A DNA stretch of 64,000 nucleotides from Actinomadura sp. K4S16 (GCF_008327685.1 NZ_BDDE01000020.1:124001-188000); one strand, 5' to 3'; shown: positions 24,811-33,442, numbered from the stretch's first letter. Numbers and translations: made by a program. The notes: generated from the sequence alone by a model not told the origin.

Positions 24811-25176
24811 CACGATCCAGCAGCACAGGTGCGCTCCACGCGAACGCCCGGGAAGCCGAATCCCGACGCCTGCCGTAGCGAGGCCTGGCTCACCGTCGCG
24901 TAGCCCGGCGACCTCTCCCTGGTGGCGATGTCGCTCACAGCGGTGGCGTGCTCTCCTGGGATGAGACTTCCGATCCGTTGACGGGGGTGGGGGCTGGTGG
25001 GCGTCGGCGATCTGCGGTTGGAGTTCTGTCCGCGGCCTTGTCTGGTGCGGCTGCGGGTTCCGCCTTTCGTTGTCCAAGCGCTCCAGTTGCTTCAGGCGCG
25101 GGGATTGTTCGGCGGTGAGGCGGGGGCGGGCCGGCCTTGAGCGGGCCGGCGGGCCGCGAACGGTGGTGGAGGTCGG
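24811..25176. other. Intergenic region after dnaB
   Basis: No supportable gene. A modest hairpin, GCCGGCC (25130-25136) with GGCCGGC (25144-25150), lies 27 bases past the stop of the minus-strand reductase gene and may terminate it; GCGGGCCGGC is also directly repeated here. No terminator for dnaB stands out. Confidence 0.5.
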
Positions 25177-26046
25177 TCAGGGGGTGGTGAACTCCTTGAT
25201 CAGGACGGGGTACTGCTCGTGGCCGTGTCCGGCGGCGATGGAGCGGTCGGCCATTGCCTTGAACAGCTTGGGGAGTTCGGCGTTGACGCCTGCCGCCTCG
25301 CACTCCTCGACGAGGTGCGCCATCGCCCGCGCGTCGGTCTCCAGGGCCGACACCTCGGCGGGGAAGGAGCCCTGGTCGACCTGCGCGGCATACCCGGGGA
25401 GCCACCCGGCCACGACGGTGGCGATCTGCTGTGCGAACGGCGCGTACGTCACGGCGTCGACACGAGCCGTCCTGAGCAGGGCGGTGCCCTGGAGCCAGGC
25501 GTTCAGCACGCTCCACATCATCGCCAGGCCCGCCACGTCGTACAGGGACGCCAACCCGTGGTCCGCGCCGAGGTGGGTGGCGGTGCCGAGCGCGCCGAGT
25601 GTCGGCTCGTGCGCCTCGAAGTCCGCTCGCGGCCCGCTGTAGAGGATCAGCGCTTCGGCGGTCCCGATGGCCGGCGGGACGGCCATGATCGCGCCGTCCA
25701 GGTAGCGGGCGCCGCGCTGCTCGGCCCATCGGGCGGTTTCGCGAGCCTGGGCCGAGCTGCCGGAGGTGAGGTTGACCAGGGTCGTGCCGTCCAGCTCGTT
25801 AGCGTCGAGCACCTCGTGCACGGCCTGGTAGTCGGTGAGGCAGATGATCGTCAGCGGGCCCGCCTTGAGTGCGTCGCCGACCGTCGGCGCCGGTCGTGCG
25901 CCTTCGGCCGCCAACCGGTCGGCCTTGGAGGCCGTGCGGTTCCACACGGTCGTGGGAAGCCCGGCCTTCAGGAACGCGCCGGCGAGAGCCCGGCCCATCA
26001 GGCCGAGCCCGAGGACCGTCACAGGGATGTCGGTGTTGTCGCTCAT
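25177..26046 (-). CDS. NAD(P)-dependent oxidoreductase, imine-reductase-like
   Basis: 289 residues from the ATG at 26046. Rossmann domain (about 1-160) with VLGLGLMGRALAGAFLKAG and VWNRTASKADRL, typical of NADPH use; linker helix, then an all-helical C-terminal dimer domain (LYDVAGLAMMWSVLNAWLQG). This is the beta-hydroxyacid dehydrogenase/imine reductase superfamily; the helical domain pattern and absence of the catalytic Lys motif of hydroxyisobutyrate dehydrogenases favour the imine reductase branch. Substrate unknown. Divergent from a MerR regulator with a 49-base shared promoter, so it is probably the target of that regulator. Confidence 0.82.
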   Translation of the reverse strand: MSDNTDIPVTVLGLGLMGRALAGAFLKAGLPTTVWNRTASKADRLAAEGARPAPTVGDALKAGPLTIICLTDYQAVHEVLDANELDGTTLVNLTSGSSAQARETARWAEQRGARYLDGAIMAVPPAIGTAEALILYSGPRADFEAHEPTLGALGTATHLGADHGLASLYDVAGLAMMWSVLNAWLQGTALLRTARVDAVTYAPFAQQIATVVAGWLPGYAAQVDQGSFPAEVSALETDARAMAHLVEECEAAGVNAELPKLFKAMADRSIAAGHGHEQYPVLIKEFTTP

Positions 26047-26062
26047 GGCAGCATCGTCAACG

Positions 26063-26084
26063 TTGATACCGGTCTGAAGGTCAA
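26063..26084. promoter_or_regulatory. MerR-type operator between reductase and regulator
   Basis: TTGATACC (26063-26070) and GGTCAA (26079-26084) form an imperfect dyad in the 49-base divergent spacer. On the minus strand TTGACC could serve as the -35 of the reductase gene; MerR-family activators bind such dyads within over-long spacers. Confidence 0.6.
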
Positions 26085-26095
26085 GTGAGGATGCG

Positions 26096-26497
26096 ATGCG
26101 GATCGGAGAGCTGAGCCGCCGGACGGGCGTCAAGGCCCATCAGCTGCGCTACTACGAGGCGCAGGGCCTGCTGGAGGCGGACCGCGGCGCGAACGGCTAC
26201 CGCGAGTACGACGAGGGCGCCGTGGTCCGGGTGAAGCAGATCCGGCACCTGCTCGACGCGGGTCTGTCCTCTGAGGACATCGCATACCTGCTGCCTTGCG
26301 CGGTCGGGGAGGCCCCGGAACTGCTCGGGTGTCCCGAGTTGCTGGCCGCGATGCGGACGCGGTTGCGGCGCATCGACGATCAGATGGAGAGGCTGGCTCG
26401 GTCCCGCGGCGCTCTCGCCGACTACATCGATGCGGCCGAGCGGACGGACGGCGAGAGCCCTCCCCTCTTTGCCTGCGTGGAGCCGCTTCCCGCCTGA
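26096..26497 (+). CDS. MerR-family transcriptional regulator
   Basis: 133 residues. N-terminal winged helix (MRIGELSRRTGVKAHQLRYYEAQGLL, then GANGYREYDEGAVVRVKQI), dimerisation helix (about 80-118). Two Cys in the linker (CAVGEAPELLGC) and one near the C-terminus (FACVEP) leave a metal- or thiol-sensing role possible but not proven. Divergent from the imine-reductase-like gene, the likely target. Confidence 0.88.
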   Translation: MRIGELSRRTGVKAHQLRYYEAQGLLEADRGANGYREYDEGAVVRVKQIRHLLDAGLSSEDIAYLLPCAVGEAPELLGCPELLAAMRTRLRRIDDQMERLARSRGALADYIDAAERTDGESPPLFACVEPLPA

Positions 26498-26510
26498 GGC
26501 GCCCGCCGGG

Positions 26511-27092
26511 TTACCGGTAGCCGCGCTTGAGCAGGTAGCCGGCTCCGGCTTCGAAGTCCTCCGGGGTGAGCAACTCGAATCCGAAGGCGTTGGCGAGGCG
26601 GGCGGTGACGGTGAACGCGGCGCAGACCGCGAGCGCGTCCTCGACCTGCCGGGGTGAGACACCGGCGGCCAGCACGTCCCGCATGTCGTCGGCGCCGACC
26701 TCGCCCTCCCGGGTCAGCTTGCCGAGCATTCGCAGCGTCGCCCGCAGCGGCTCCTCGACGGGGGCCGAGTCCAGGTCGGCCAGCACCGCCGCGACCCGGG
26801 ACTCGTCCTGGTATGCCCGGCTCGCTGTCGCAGTGTGCGCGGCGACGCAGAATGCCGACTCGTTCACCTTGGACACGTAGGCCGCCATCAACTCCCGGTC
26901 GCCCACCGACCAGTCGGACGGCCCGCGCATCGCCTCGTGGGTGAACTCCTTCGCCCGGGTGCCGTAGAAGTCGGGCCGGTAGAAGACCAGCTTGGCGGCG
27001 TCCGGCACCGGATGCCTGGAGAGCAGCCGGATGAGCGCGAACAGCAGCTTGGTTCGCCGGTCGTAGCCGTGGTCGAGGATGTCAAGACGCAT
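26511..27092 (-). CDS. AhpD-like / carboxymuconolactone decarboxylase family protein
   Basis: 193 residues from the ATG at 27092, with GGGAGG upstream. All-helical AhpD-like fold; the active-site segment reads NESAFCVAAHTATA, a C-x3-H form of the family's E-x-x-x-C-x-x-C-x-x-x-H motif that keeps one Cys and the His (peroxidase-related subgroup). Likely a thiol-dependent peroxidase or a partner in reductive detoxification (inference). Its start overlaps the end of the upstream gene by 11 bases, so the two are translationally coupled. Confidence 0.8.
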   Translation of the reverse strand: MRLDILDHGYDRRTKLLFALIRLLSRHPVPDAAKLVFYRPDFYGTRAKEFTHEAMRGPSDWSVGDRELMAAYVSKVNESAFCVAAHTATASRAYQDESRVAAVLADLDSAPVEEPLRATLRMLGKLTREGEVGADDMRDVLAAGVSPRQVEDALAVCAAFTVTARLANAFGFELLTPEDFEAGAGYLLKRGYR

Positions 27093-27417
27093 GGCCCGGC
27101 CTCCCTTCGCCGGTAGCTTCGGCCAGGGCGGCCAGCCCGGCTTCGTACAGCCGGTCGGACTGGCCGACCGCGGCGCAGACCACCAGCTCGAACACCTGGT
27201 CCTCCGTGCAGCCCGACGCCTTCGCCGCGGCAAGGTCCGCCTCGGTGACCTGGGCCGGGGTGTCGACGACCTTGCCGATCAATGTGTCAAGCGGCGGGGC
27301 GAGCCCATCGTTGCCGAAGGCGCGTGCCCGCTGGTCCGCAGGCGCCCGGCCCTCCCCTTTCAGCACGCGATCCACCAGGGCTCGGTGCGCTGCCCGCTTC
27401 ACGTCCTCGTCCGGCAT
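27082..27417 (-). CDS. Small AhpD/CMD-like helical protein
   Basis: 111 residues from the ATG at 27417, preceded by GGAGGAG. Sequence such as VTEADLAAAKASGCTEDQVFELVVCAAVGQSDRLYEAGLAAL has the helical spacing of carboxymuconolactone-decarboxylase proteins (the GCTEDQVFELV...A segment), but the catalytic Cys pair is absent. It probably forms a complex with the next, overlapping gene product. The first gene of a two-gene unit. Confidence 0.7.
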   Translation of the reverse strand: MPDEDVKRAAHRALVDRVLKGEGRAPADQRARAFGNDGLAPPLDTLIGKVVDTPAQVTEADLAAAKASGCTEDQVFELVVCAAVGQSDRLYEAGLAALAEATGEGRPGHAS

Positions 27418-27775
27418 GGCTCCTCCTTCGCAGCCGGTTCGTCCGCCCTCATCTACAAGACGATCGGCGCCCCGCCGAACAAGACATGCGGCCGAAGAAC
27501 TGAGCATCGAGATGTGTCCCGATCCGACGTCCGGGCGGTCGCCGAGCCGAGGCCGAGCGCGGCCTGGCGTCCCTGCCTCTGGACGCCCACACAGGCATTC
27601 CCGTCGGCGCCGCGCTGCACCCCGTCCACGCCCGCAAGGATTCCTTCACCACTTTCCCCGTACGTCCTGCTCCACTGCCGACCAGCCTGATGACTGCCGG
27701 CCCGGCCCGAGGCATTCCGCTCCGCGTGCCGCAAGGCGGCCGCCGGCGCTGGGTGCGGTCTCCGGGGTGCTGAGA
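27418..27775. other. Intergenic region, no gene seen
   Basis: Must hold the promoter of the AhpD-like pair and the 3' end of the PadR gene. I found no convincing stem-loop, operator or ORF. One plus-strand frame around 27540-27690 reads like degraded coding sequence (LASLPLDAHTGIPVGAALHP), without start or partner. Confidence 0.4.
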
Positions 27776-28342
27776 TCAGGGCTTGAGGGAGCTGGTGCGG
27801 CGGTCGAGGACGGTCAGGGTCTCCTCGCACCAGCGGAGGTTCTCGCGCTCGAAGGCCAGGCCGCGCATCAGGGTGAGGTAGGGGCCGATCCGGTCGGCGG
27901 TGGCCAGGTACTCCTCTTCGGAGCGGCCGTTCAGGAAGCGCGCCTGGAGCCGCTCGAAGCGGGCGATCTTGGATTCGGCCCAGGTGCGGCGCTCGCGGAG
28001 GGCGGACATGACGGCCTCGACGTCCCCGGCGTCCACCGCCTGGACCTGGACCATCAGCTCCTCGCGCATCGCGCCGGGGCGCGGGGGCCTCGCGGTGAAG
28101 TCGTGCAGGGCGCGGCGGCCGGCGTCGGTGAGGGAGAACAGGCGCTTGTTGGGACGGCGTTCCTGCTGGACGACCCGCGCCTGGATCAGGCCCTCGGCGG
28201 CCATCTTGTCGAGCTCCCGGTAGAGCTGCTGCGGGGTGGCCATCCAGAAGTTGGCCACGCCGGCGTCGAAGCTCTTGGACAGGTCGTACCCGGACGCTTC
28301 GCCTTCCAGAAGCGTGGCCAGCACCGCGTTCCGCAACGACAT
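27776..28342 (-). CDS. PadR-family transcriptional regulator
   Basis: 188 residues from the ATG at 28342; the frame extends upstream but the PadR domain begins here (SLRNAVLATLLEGEASGYDLSKSF). Winged helix to about 85 with ATPQQLYRELDKMAAEGLI; the C-terminal helical domain (about 95-185, the Vir_act_alpha_C type) includes ARFERLQARFLNG. Divergent from a SnoaL-like gene; an AT-rich near-palindrome lies between them, so this gene and its neighbour are the likely targets. Confidence 0.88.
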   Translation of the reverse strand: MSLRNAVLATLLEGEASGYDLSKSFDAGVANFWMATPQQLYRELDKMAAEGLIQARVVQQERRPNKRLFSLTDAGRRALHDFTARPPRPGAMREELMVQVQAVDAGDVEAVMSALRERRTWAESKIARFERLQARFLNGRSEEEYLATADRIGPYLTLMRGLAFERENLRWCEETLTVLDRRTSSLKP

Positions 28343-28413
28343 GGTCCCGAGCGTATCGGCCCGTGATCGCCGCCACGTCCCCGACCGGTGGACGACCTCC
28401 CACGACATGGCTA

Positions 28414-28426
28414 GTGTAATTTGCAC
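28414..28426. promoter_or_regulatory. Candidate PadR operator
   Basis: GTGTAATTTGCAC is an AT-rich imperfect palindrome (outer GTG/CAC) in the divergent spacer between the PadR gene and the SnoaL-like gene, an otherwise GC-rich context. Confidence 0.4.
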
Positions 28427-28459
28427 CTAATCAACAAGTTGGATATTCGGGGGTGTCGG

Positions 28460-28852
28460 ATGCATCCGTTCCGGCGAGCGGTGGAGGCCGGGGACACGGC
28501 GGCGATCGAGGGGCTGCTGGCCGACGACGCCGTGTTCACCAGCCCGGTCGCGTTCAAGCCGTACCACGGGAAGGCGATCACGGCGGCGATCGTGCGGGGC
28601 GCGGCGCGGGTGTTCCAGGACCTCCGCTATGTGCGGGAGATCGCCAGCGCCGATGGCCGCGACCACGCGCTCATGTTCGAGGCGACCGTGAACGGGCGCC
28701 AGGTGCACGGGTGCGACTTCCTCCACATGGACGAGGACGGGCTGATCGACGACCTGACCGTGATGGTGCGCCCGCTGTCGGGGGCCACCGCGCTGGCCGA
28801 GGCGATGGCCGCGCAGTTCGAGCGGATCGAGCGCGAGGCCCTCAGCTCCTGA
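28460..28852 (+). CDS. SnoaL/NTF2-like protein
   Basis: 130 residues from the ATG at 28460, with GGGGG upstream. Cone-shaped NTF2-like fold suggested by the order helix (FRRAVEAGDTAAIEGLLADDAVFTSP), strand-rich middle (YHGKAITAAIVRGAARVF) and FEATVNGRQVHGCDFLHMDEDGLIDDLTVM. Proteins of this type are isomerases, cyclases or ligand carriers; no specific function is readable. Divergent from and probably controlled by the PadR regulator. Confidence 0.75.
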   Translation: MHPFRRAVEAGDTAAIEGLLADDAVFTSPVAFKPYHGKAITAAIVRGAARVFQDLRYVREIASADGRDHALMFEATVNGRQVHGCDFLHMDEDGLIDDLTVMVRPLSGATALAEAMAAQFERIEREALSS

Positions 28853-29084
28853 ACGTCTCGCGGGCGCGGCCGATGATCCCGGCGTTACGCTGCGGGCATC
28901 CGGGCAGAAGCTCGTCCTGCTCGGTCGAAGACGTCCGCGGGCCCGCGCGAACCGGCGGCAGGGCCGGTGCCCGAGCCGCGGCCCCCTGGGCGGTAACACC
29001 GGCGTCCCTCTCGACACGTACGGGGTGTTCCCGCAGTCAAGGAGGGCCACGTGCGACTGGAGAGACCACGCCATCGGGGCTTCG

Positions 29085-29639
29085 ATGGATGACCGCAAGG
29101 CCAGGTTCGAGGCCGTCTATGCCGCCACGTACGAACCGATCCTGGGGTACGTGCTGCGCCGGTGCCCGTCCCCGGACGACGCCGCCGACGTCGTCGCGGA
29201 GACCTTCACGATCGCGTGGAGGCGGCTGGACGACATCCCGCCCGGCGGCCGGGCGCGCCTGTGGATGTACGGCGTCGCGCGCCGGGTGCTGGCCAACCAC
29301 TGGCGCGGGGAGGCGCAGCGCCGGCGGCGCACCACGAGCCTGCGCCACGACCTCCGCGACGAGATCGCCGCGGTCGGTTCGGATCCGGCCGAGGCGTCGG
29401 CCATCGCCGAGGCGTTCGGCCACCTGTCGGACGACGACCGCGAGGTGCTCGGCCTGGTCGCCTGGGAGGGACTCGACCACTCCGCCGTCGCCGCGGTCCT
29501 CGGCTGCTCGGTCGGGGCCGCGCGCGTCCGGTTGCACCGGGCGCGCAAGCGCTTCTCCCGCGCGCTGCGCTCGGCCCAGGCCGAGGTGGCGCCCGCGGTC
29601 ACCAAGCGTCCCACCGGCGAACGGAGGTCCCTGGCATGA
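29085..29639 (+). CDS. ECF RNA polymerase sigma factor
   Basis: About 184 residues from the ATG at 29085. Sigma region 2 (ARFEAVYAATYEPILGYVLRRC, then AADVVAETFTIAWRRLDDIP) and region 4 (LSDDDREVLGLVAWEGLDHSAVAAVLGC, then VGAARVRLHRARKRF) are separated by a short linker; no region 3, hence the ECF class. Its stop overlaps the start of the next gene (ATGA). Directs RNA polymerase to a small regulon, commonly including itself. Confidence 0.9.
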   Translation: MDDRKARFEAVYAATYEPILGYVLRRCPSPDDAADVVAETFTIAWRRLDDIPPGGRARLWMYGVARRVLANHWRGEAQRRRRTTSLRHDLRDEIAAVGSDPAEASAIAEAFGHLSDDDREVLGLVAWEGLDHSAVAAVLGCSVGAARVRLHRARKRFSRALRSAQAEVAPAVTKRPTGERRSLA

Positions 29640-30649
29640 AGCACCACTCCACCGATGGCCTCGTGCGGTCGATGGCCCGCGTGCACGACGAGACGCTGGC
29701 CGGGTTCGCCGACCGACCGGGCGCGCGCCGCCTGGCGGAGGCCGTCACGGCACTGGACCCGTCCGATGTCGTGGACGCCGGGCCGTCGGCCCGGAGGGAC
29801 CCGGAGCGGCAGCGCCGCCGGTTCTCACTGCCGGGGCCGGGTGTCCGGCTCGCCGCCGTAGGCGCACTGGCGGTGGCCGCCGTCGCCGGTGCGGGCGTCC
29901 TCGGAGGCGGCGAGGAGGAACCTCCCGGTCCGCCATCCCCTGCCGTCTCGCTGAGCTCGGTCGCCGAGGCGGCGCACGTGCTCGACCGGGCCGCCGCGGC
30001 CGCCGAGAAGGGGCACTTCCGCACACCCCGCCCCCACCAGTGGATCTACACGAGGATGCGGCTGACGACGTCGGCCAATGCGGGCGGGGCCGCCTGGGGC
30101 GGTCCGTACAAGACGGATACCTGGGATTCCTGGCGGCGGGTCGACGGCAGGCAGAACGCGGCGCTCAAGGACGGCAGGGTGCGGCTCGGGCACGAAACGG
30201 TGGACTCGGCCGCCGCGGCCAGGTACGACCCGCTGCCCAGCGATCCCGATGCGCTCCTGCGGAAGATCAGCGCGGGCGGCGGCGGCGATGAGCTGACCTA
30301 CGAGATCCTGGCCACCATCCTGCGTGAAAGCGTCCATTCCCCTGCGCAGGAGGCGGCGATCTTCCGGGCCATCAAGCGGATCCCGGGCGTGACGCTGGTC
30401 GAGGGCGAGGTTGACGCCGACGGCCGTCCGGCGATCGCGCTGGGCCTGCTGGTGGACGGCTGGCTGCACCAGGAGGTGCTGCTCGACCCGAGCACCTACG
30501 CCTACCTTGGGGAACGGGCAGTGACGATCAAGGACCGGACGTTCGAGTCCGAGGGCGAGCCCAGGAGGACGCTGAGGGCGGGGACCGTGCAGCGCATCAT
30601 GGTCCGCGTCGCCATCGGAATCGTCGACAAGCCCGGCCAGACGCCCTGA
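29636..30649 (+). CDS. Membrane-anchored partner of the ECF sigma factor (CU044_5270-like)
   Basis: 337 residues; ATG overlaps the sigma factor's TGA. A cytoplasmic N-terminus of about 70 residues, one membrane segment (VRLAAVGALAVAAVAGAGVLGG, about 80-100) and a large extracytoplasmic domain (WIYTRMRLTTSANAGG ... WRRVDGRQNAALKDGR). The pattern sigma-factor/ATGA/membrane protein recurs at 35968-37376. This is the type annotated CU044_5270 in actinobacteria; an anti-sigma role is inferred from coupling and topology, as no ZAS zinc motif is visible. Confidence 0.75.
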   Translation: MKHHSTDGLVRSMARVHDETLAGFADRPGARRLAEAVTALDPSDVVDAGPSARRDPERQRRRFSLPGPGVRLAAVGALAVAAVAGAGVLGGGEEEPPGPPSPAVSLSSVAEAAHVLDRAAAAAEKGHFRTPRPHQWIYTRMRLTTSANAGGAAWGGPYKTDTWDSWRRVDGRQNAALKDGRVRLGHETVDSAAAARYDPLPSDPDALLRKISAGGGGDELTYEILATILRESVHSPAQEAAIFRAIKRIPGVTLVEGEVDADGRPAIALGLLVDGWLHQEVLLDPSTYAYLGERAVTIKDRTFESEGEPRRTLRAGTVQRIMVRVAIGIVDKPGQTP

Positions 30650-30661
30650 CCGCCAACGTGG

Positions 30662-30693
30662 GCCCCGCCGACCGGCATGCGCCGCGGCGGGGC
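30662..30693 (+). terminator. Terminator after sigma/anti-sigma-like pair
   Basis: Perfect 9-bp stem GCCCCGCCG (30662-30670) with CGGCGGGGC (30685-30693), 12 bases past the stop. Confidence 0.75.
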
Positions 30694-30716
30694 TTGGGCA
30701 ATCCAGGGCTGGGACA

Positions 30717-31169
30717 GTGAACCGGAGTACGCTGCCCGGCATGCAGGCAGACGATCGTCCTGCCCGGGTGGAGGACGTGCACGAGCTGGCACAGGCGATG
30801 CCTCATGTCACGGTCGAGCACGGCAAGAGCGGGAATCCCGTCTACCAGGTGGGACGCAAGTCGTTCGTGTTCTTCCGCACCCCTCGCCCCGACGCGGTCG
30901 ACCCCGTCACGGGCGAGCGCTACCCGGACGTGATCGTCTTCTGGGTGCCCTCCGAGTCCGACAAGGAGGCGCTCGTGCAGGACGAGGCGTCGCCGTTCTT
31001 CACGACCCCGCATTTCAACGGCCACCGCTCGGTGCTCGTCCGGGCGAGCCGCCTCGGTGAGCTGACGCGGCGGGAGCTCGCGGAGGTCGTCCAGGACGCG
31101 TGGCTGTCGCAGGCGTCGCGCAGGCGCGCGGAGGCCTGGCTGCGCGACCGTCCCGGCCTGGAGCCCTAG
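30717..31169 (+). CDS. MmcQ/YjbR-family protein
   Basis: About 150 residues (GTG 30717; ATG 30741 is an alternative, neither with a strong ribosome site). The CyaY-like DNA-binding fold is indicated by VHELAQAMPHVTVEHG, then PVYQVGRKSFVFFRTPRPDA and the C-terminal RRELAEVVQDAWLSQASRR helix. Family members are small proteins of poorly known function. It converges with the next gene with a 4-base overlap of stops. Confidence 0.75.
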   Translation: MNRSTLPGMQADDRPARVEDVHELAQAMPHVTVEHGKSGNPVYQVGRKSFVFFRTPRPDAVDPVTGERYPDVIVFWVPSESDKEALVQDEASPFFTTPHFNGHRSVLVRASRLGELTRRELAEVVQDAWLSQASRRRAEAWLRDRPGLEP

Positions 31170-31600
31170 TCGGCGACCTTCGTGTAGGTGATGTCGAAGT
31201 CGTGCTCCCAGGTCTGGTTGTCGAAGGACTTCTCCCAGGCCGCCTGGATCGTGCGGCCGTCGGCGCCGACCGTCCCGGTGAAGCGCTGATCGAACCCTGG
31301 GGCGTCCCGCCACATCTTCCAGACGCCGCCGTCGAAGGTCATCCGGTAGACGCGGGACACGCCGCGCGCGTCGTAGTACAGGACGGTGTAGAGGTCGGAC
31401 GAGTCGTCGGGACCGACCAGCTGGACGGCGGTCGGTGCGGGAGCCGGCGGCTCCGACCGGATCCGCAGGAAGGCGCCGCCTTCCGACCGGTCGATGGTCA
31501 CCCTGCCCTGCGCGTCACCGAACTGCGGAACCTCGGCCGTCCACTCGCCGACCAGCACGTCCAGCGCTTCCAACGCCGGGTTCGGCGGCATCGTCGCCAT
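31166..31600 (-). CDS. DUF1579/THAP4-like beta-barrel protein
   Basis: 144 residues from the ATG at 31600, with GGAGGAG upstream. LDVLVGEWTAEVPQF at the start, FLRIRSEPP, LYTVLYYDARGVSRVYRM, WKMWRDAPGFDQRFTG and WEHDFDITYTKV are features of the lipocalin-like DUF1579 group often seen in actinobacteria. Ligand unknown; cytosolic. Convergent with the YjbR-like gene. Confidence 0.75.
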   Translation of the reverse strand: MATMPPNPALEALDVLVGEWTAEVPQFGDAQGRVTIDRSEGGAFLRIRSEPPAPAPTAVQLVGPDDSSDLYTVLYYDARGVSRVYRMTFDGGVWKMWRDAPGFDQRFTGTVGADGRTIQAAWEKSFDNQTWEHDFDITYTKVAD

Positions 31601-31720
31601 CGCGTCTCCTCCGGTTCCCGTGAACTCCCGGAGCGCGGACCGGACTCGAACCGGCTGCCTCCGGCTTCGCTCACATTCTTCCCGCCTCCGGATGATCGAG
31701 GAAGCGGTGGACGTGTCGGG

Positions 31721-31760
31721 GCGGCGGCGGCCCCGGCCCGTGGGCCGGGGCCACCGCCGC
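31721..31760 (-). terminator. Strong hairpin, likely terminator of 31795-32160
   Basis: GCGGCGG-C-GGCCCCGGCCC (31721-31739) pairs with GGGCCGGGGCC-A-CCGCCGC (31742-31760): 18 bp with one mismatch and a 2-base apex. It follows the minus-strand gene ending at 31795 by 34 bases and lies upstream of the DUF1579-like gene. Confidence 0.75.
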
Positions 31761-31794
31761 CCCGGGCCGGTCGACCTCCAGGTCCTCCGGCCTG

Positions 31795-32160
31795 TCACGT
31801 GTGGACGGGCTCGCGGTCGGAGGGTTCGGTCGCGCTGCCCGCCGGGGCCGTCACCGGTCCGGAGGCGGCCCACCGGTTGACCAGGCCGGCCAGCCTCGGC
31901 ATGACCAGGTTGACCATGACGGTGACGAGAACCCCGCTGATGACCGCGGCGCGGCCGGCCATCGGCAGCGCGGCGAGCAGGTCCCCGAACAGCGCGAGCA
32001 GCAGCATGACCACGGCGAACGCCACCAGCCACGCGGCGAGGGTCATCGCGAGCCGGACCCGGACCGGGGGACTCACCGCTGCCCGCCCTGCCGGACGGCG
32101 TACGCGGCCAGGACCTTGGGGGCCTTGGATCTCCGACACCACCAGCTTGCCCATGATCAT
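31795..32160 (-). CDS. Small two-segment membrane protein (DUF2798-like)
   Basis: 121 residues from ATG 32160 (GAGGTGC upstream), or 93 from GTG 32076. The C-terminal part has two membrane segments (LAAWLVAFAVVMLLLALFG and AAVISGVLVTVMVNLVM) with the spacing of DUF2798 proteins. The first residues of the longer form, MGKLVVSE, are like the start of RibD-C/dihydrofolate-reductase-like proteins, so the longer frame may be a fusion with a truncated reductase start, or translation may begin at the GTG. Divergent from a LysR regulator. Confidence 0.6.
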   Translation of the reverse strand: MIMGKLVVSEIQGPQGPGRVRRPAGRAAVSPPVRVRLAMTLAAWLVAFAVVMLLLALFGDLLAALPMAGRAAVISGVLVTVMVNLVMPRLAGLVNRWAASGPVTAPAGSATEPSDREPVHT

Positions 32161-32224
32161 GCACCTCGCTTCCGGTCGGTTCGTCCGATGACACCGACGC
32201 TAAGGCGGTCGGCAGTGATAAGTC

Positions 32225-32237
32225 CAAGACAGGCTTG
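32225..32237. promoter_or_regulatory. Candidate LysR-binding dyad
   Basis: CAAG-ACAGG-CTTG lies in the divergent spacer between the small membrane protein gene and the LysR gene, 25 bases before the regulator's ATG; CTTG is repeated again six bases on. Fits an autoregulatory LysR site. Confidence 0.4.
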
Positions 32238-32261
32238 CGCTTGCTGTAATAGCGTTTGTTT

Positions 32262-33182
32262 ATGGAACTTCGGCAGCTCGGGTACTTCGTCGCCGTCGCC
32301 GAGGAACGCCACTTCACCCGCGCGGCCGAGCGCGTCCAGGTGGCGCAGCCCGCGATCAGCCAGCAGATCCGCCGGCTGGAGGCCGAGGTGGGCGAGCCCC
32401 TGTTCCGGCGCGACCGCCGCTCCGTCGCCCTCACCGCCGCTGGGGAGGCGCTGCTGCCGCACGCCCGCGCCATGCTCGCCGAGGCCGCCAACGCGAAGGA
32501 GTCGATCGCCGCGTTGTCGGGCCTGCTCACCGGCAGTCTCGCGGTCGGTCTGGTGCAACCGCTGCCCGACCAGCGCGTGCTCGCGCTGCTGGGCGCCTTC
32601 CACCGGCGTCATCCGCGGATCCGCCTCACCCTCCGCGAGGACGAGACGGACGGCCTGGTCGCGGCCCTGTCCACCGGTGAGCTCGACGTGGCGGTCGTCG
32701 GCCAGGGCCCCGCCGACACCCCGCTCGCCGCCGAGATGGCCCCGCACGTGATCGCCCGGGAGGACGTCGTGGTCGCCCTGCACCCCGAGCACCCCTTCGC
32801 CGCCCGGGACTCGCTCACCCTCCACGACCTGCGGGACGAGCCTCTCGTGACCGCGCCCCGCAGCGGCAAGCTCCGGACCAACATCGAGGCCGCCTGCCAG
32901 CGCCTCGGGTTCGTCCCGAACGTGGTCGCCGAGACCCGCGACCTCACCCTCGTCCGGCAGCTCGTCCTCCAGCGGATCGGCCTGGCCGTTCTCCCGCAGT
33001 CCGCGCTCCAAGGGCCGCCCGCACTGGCCCAGGTGCCGCTCGCCCGCCCCTCGCTGGAACGCCGGATCATCCTCGCCGCCCGTCCCCACCACGCCAGTCC
33101 GGCAGGCCGCGCCTTCCTCGCCATGGCCCACCGCCGCCTCCTGCCCGGCCAGCCCGACGCGAACAACGGCCCGGCGACCTGA
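32262..33182 (+). CDS. LysR-family transcriptional regulator
   Basis: 306 residues from the ATG at 32262 (MELRQLGYFVAVAEERHFTRAAERVQVAQPAIS region; winged helix to about 60). The effector-binding domain (about 90-295) has GSLAVGLVQPLPDQR, VVVALHPEHPFAARDS and TLVRQLVLQRIGLAVLPQSA. Divergent from a small membrane protein, its probable target. No enzyme gene adjoins it, so the inducer cannot be guessed. Confidence 0.92.
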   Translation: MELRQLGYFVAVAEERHFTRAAERVQVAQPAISQQIRRLEAEVGEPLFRRDRRSVALTAAGEALLPHARAMLAEAANAKESIAALSGLLTGSLAVGLVQPLPDQRVLALLGAFHRRHPRIRLTLREDETDGLVAALSTGELDVAVVGQGPADTPLAAEMAPHVIAREDVVVALHPEHPFAARDSLTLHDLRDEPLVTAPRSGKLRTNIEAACQRLGFVPNVVAETRDLTLVRQLVLQRIGLAVLPQSALQGPPALAQVPLARPSLERRIILAARPHHASPAGRAFLAMAHRRLLPGQPDANNGPAT

Positions 33183-33442
33183 GGGAACGCGGGTACGTGC
33201 CCTGATCGAGATCACGTGATGCTGAGCGCCCCGACCTGGCGGCGGTCTCACAACAGAGGCGGCAGGCCTTCCGGCGGCGGCGAGGCCGAGGCGAGCGTCC
33301 AGCTCCGGCCGATGGAGCGGCCGCCCACGGCAGACCCTGGAGGCGTGCGCTCGACGGACAAAGGAACAGAACCGTCTGCATGAAGCGGAAGGGTGCGTGA
33401 CAATGATCACGACGGCAGGGGTGCGCACGTGAGGGGCGGCGG

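Noticed and set aside
27079..27690. 203-codon plus frame opposite the AhpD-like genes
   Set aside because: Antisense to two genes with good starts and coupling; composition not protein-like.
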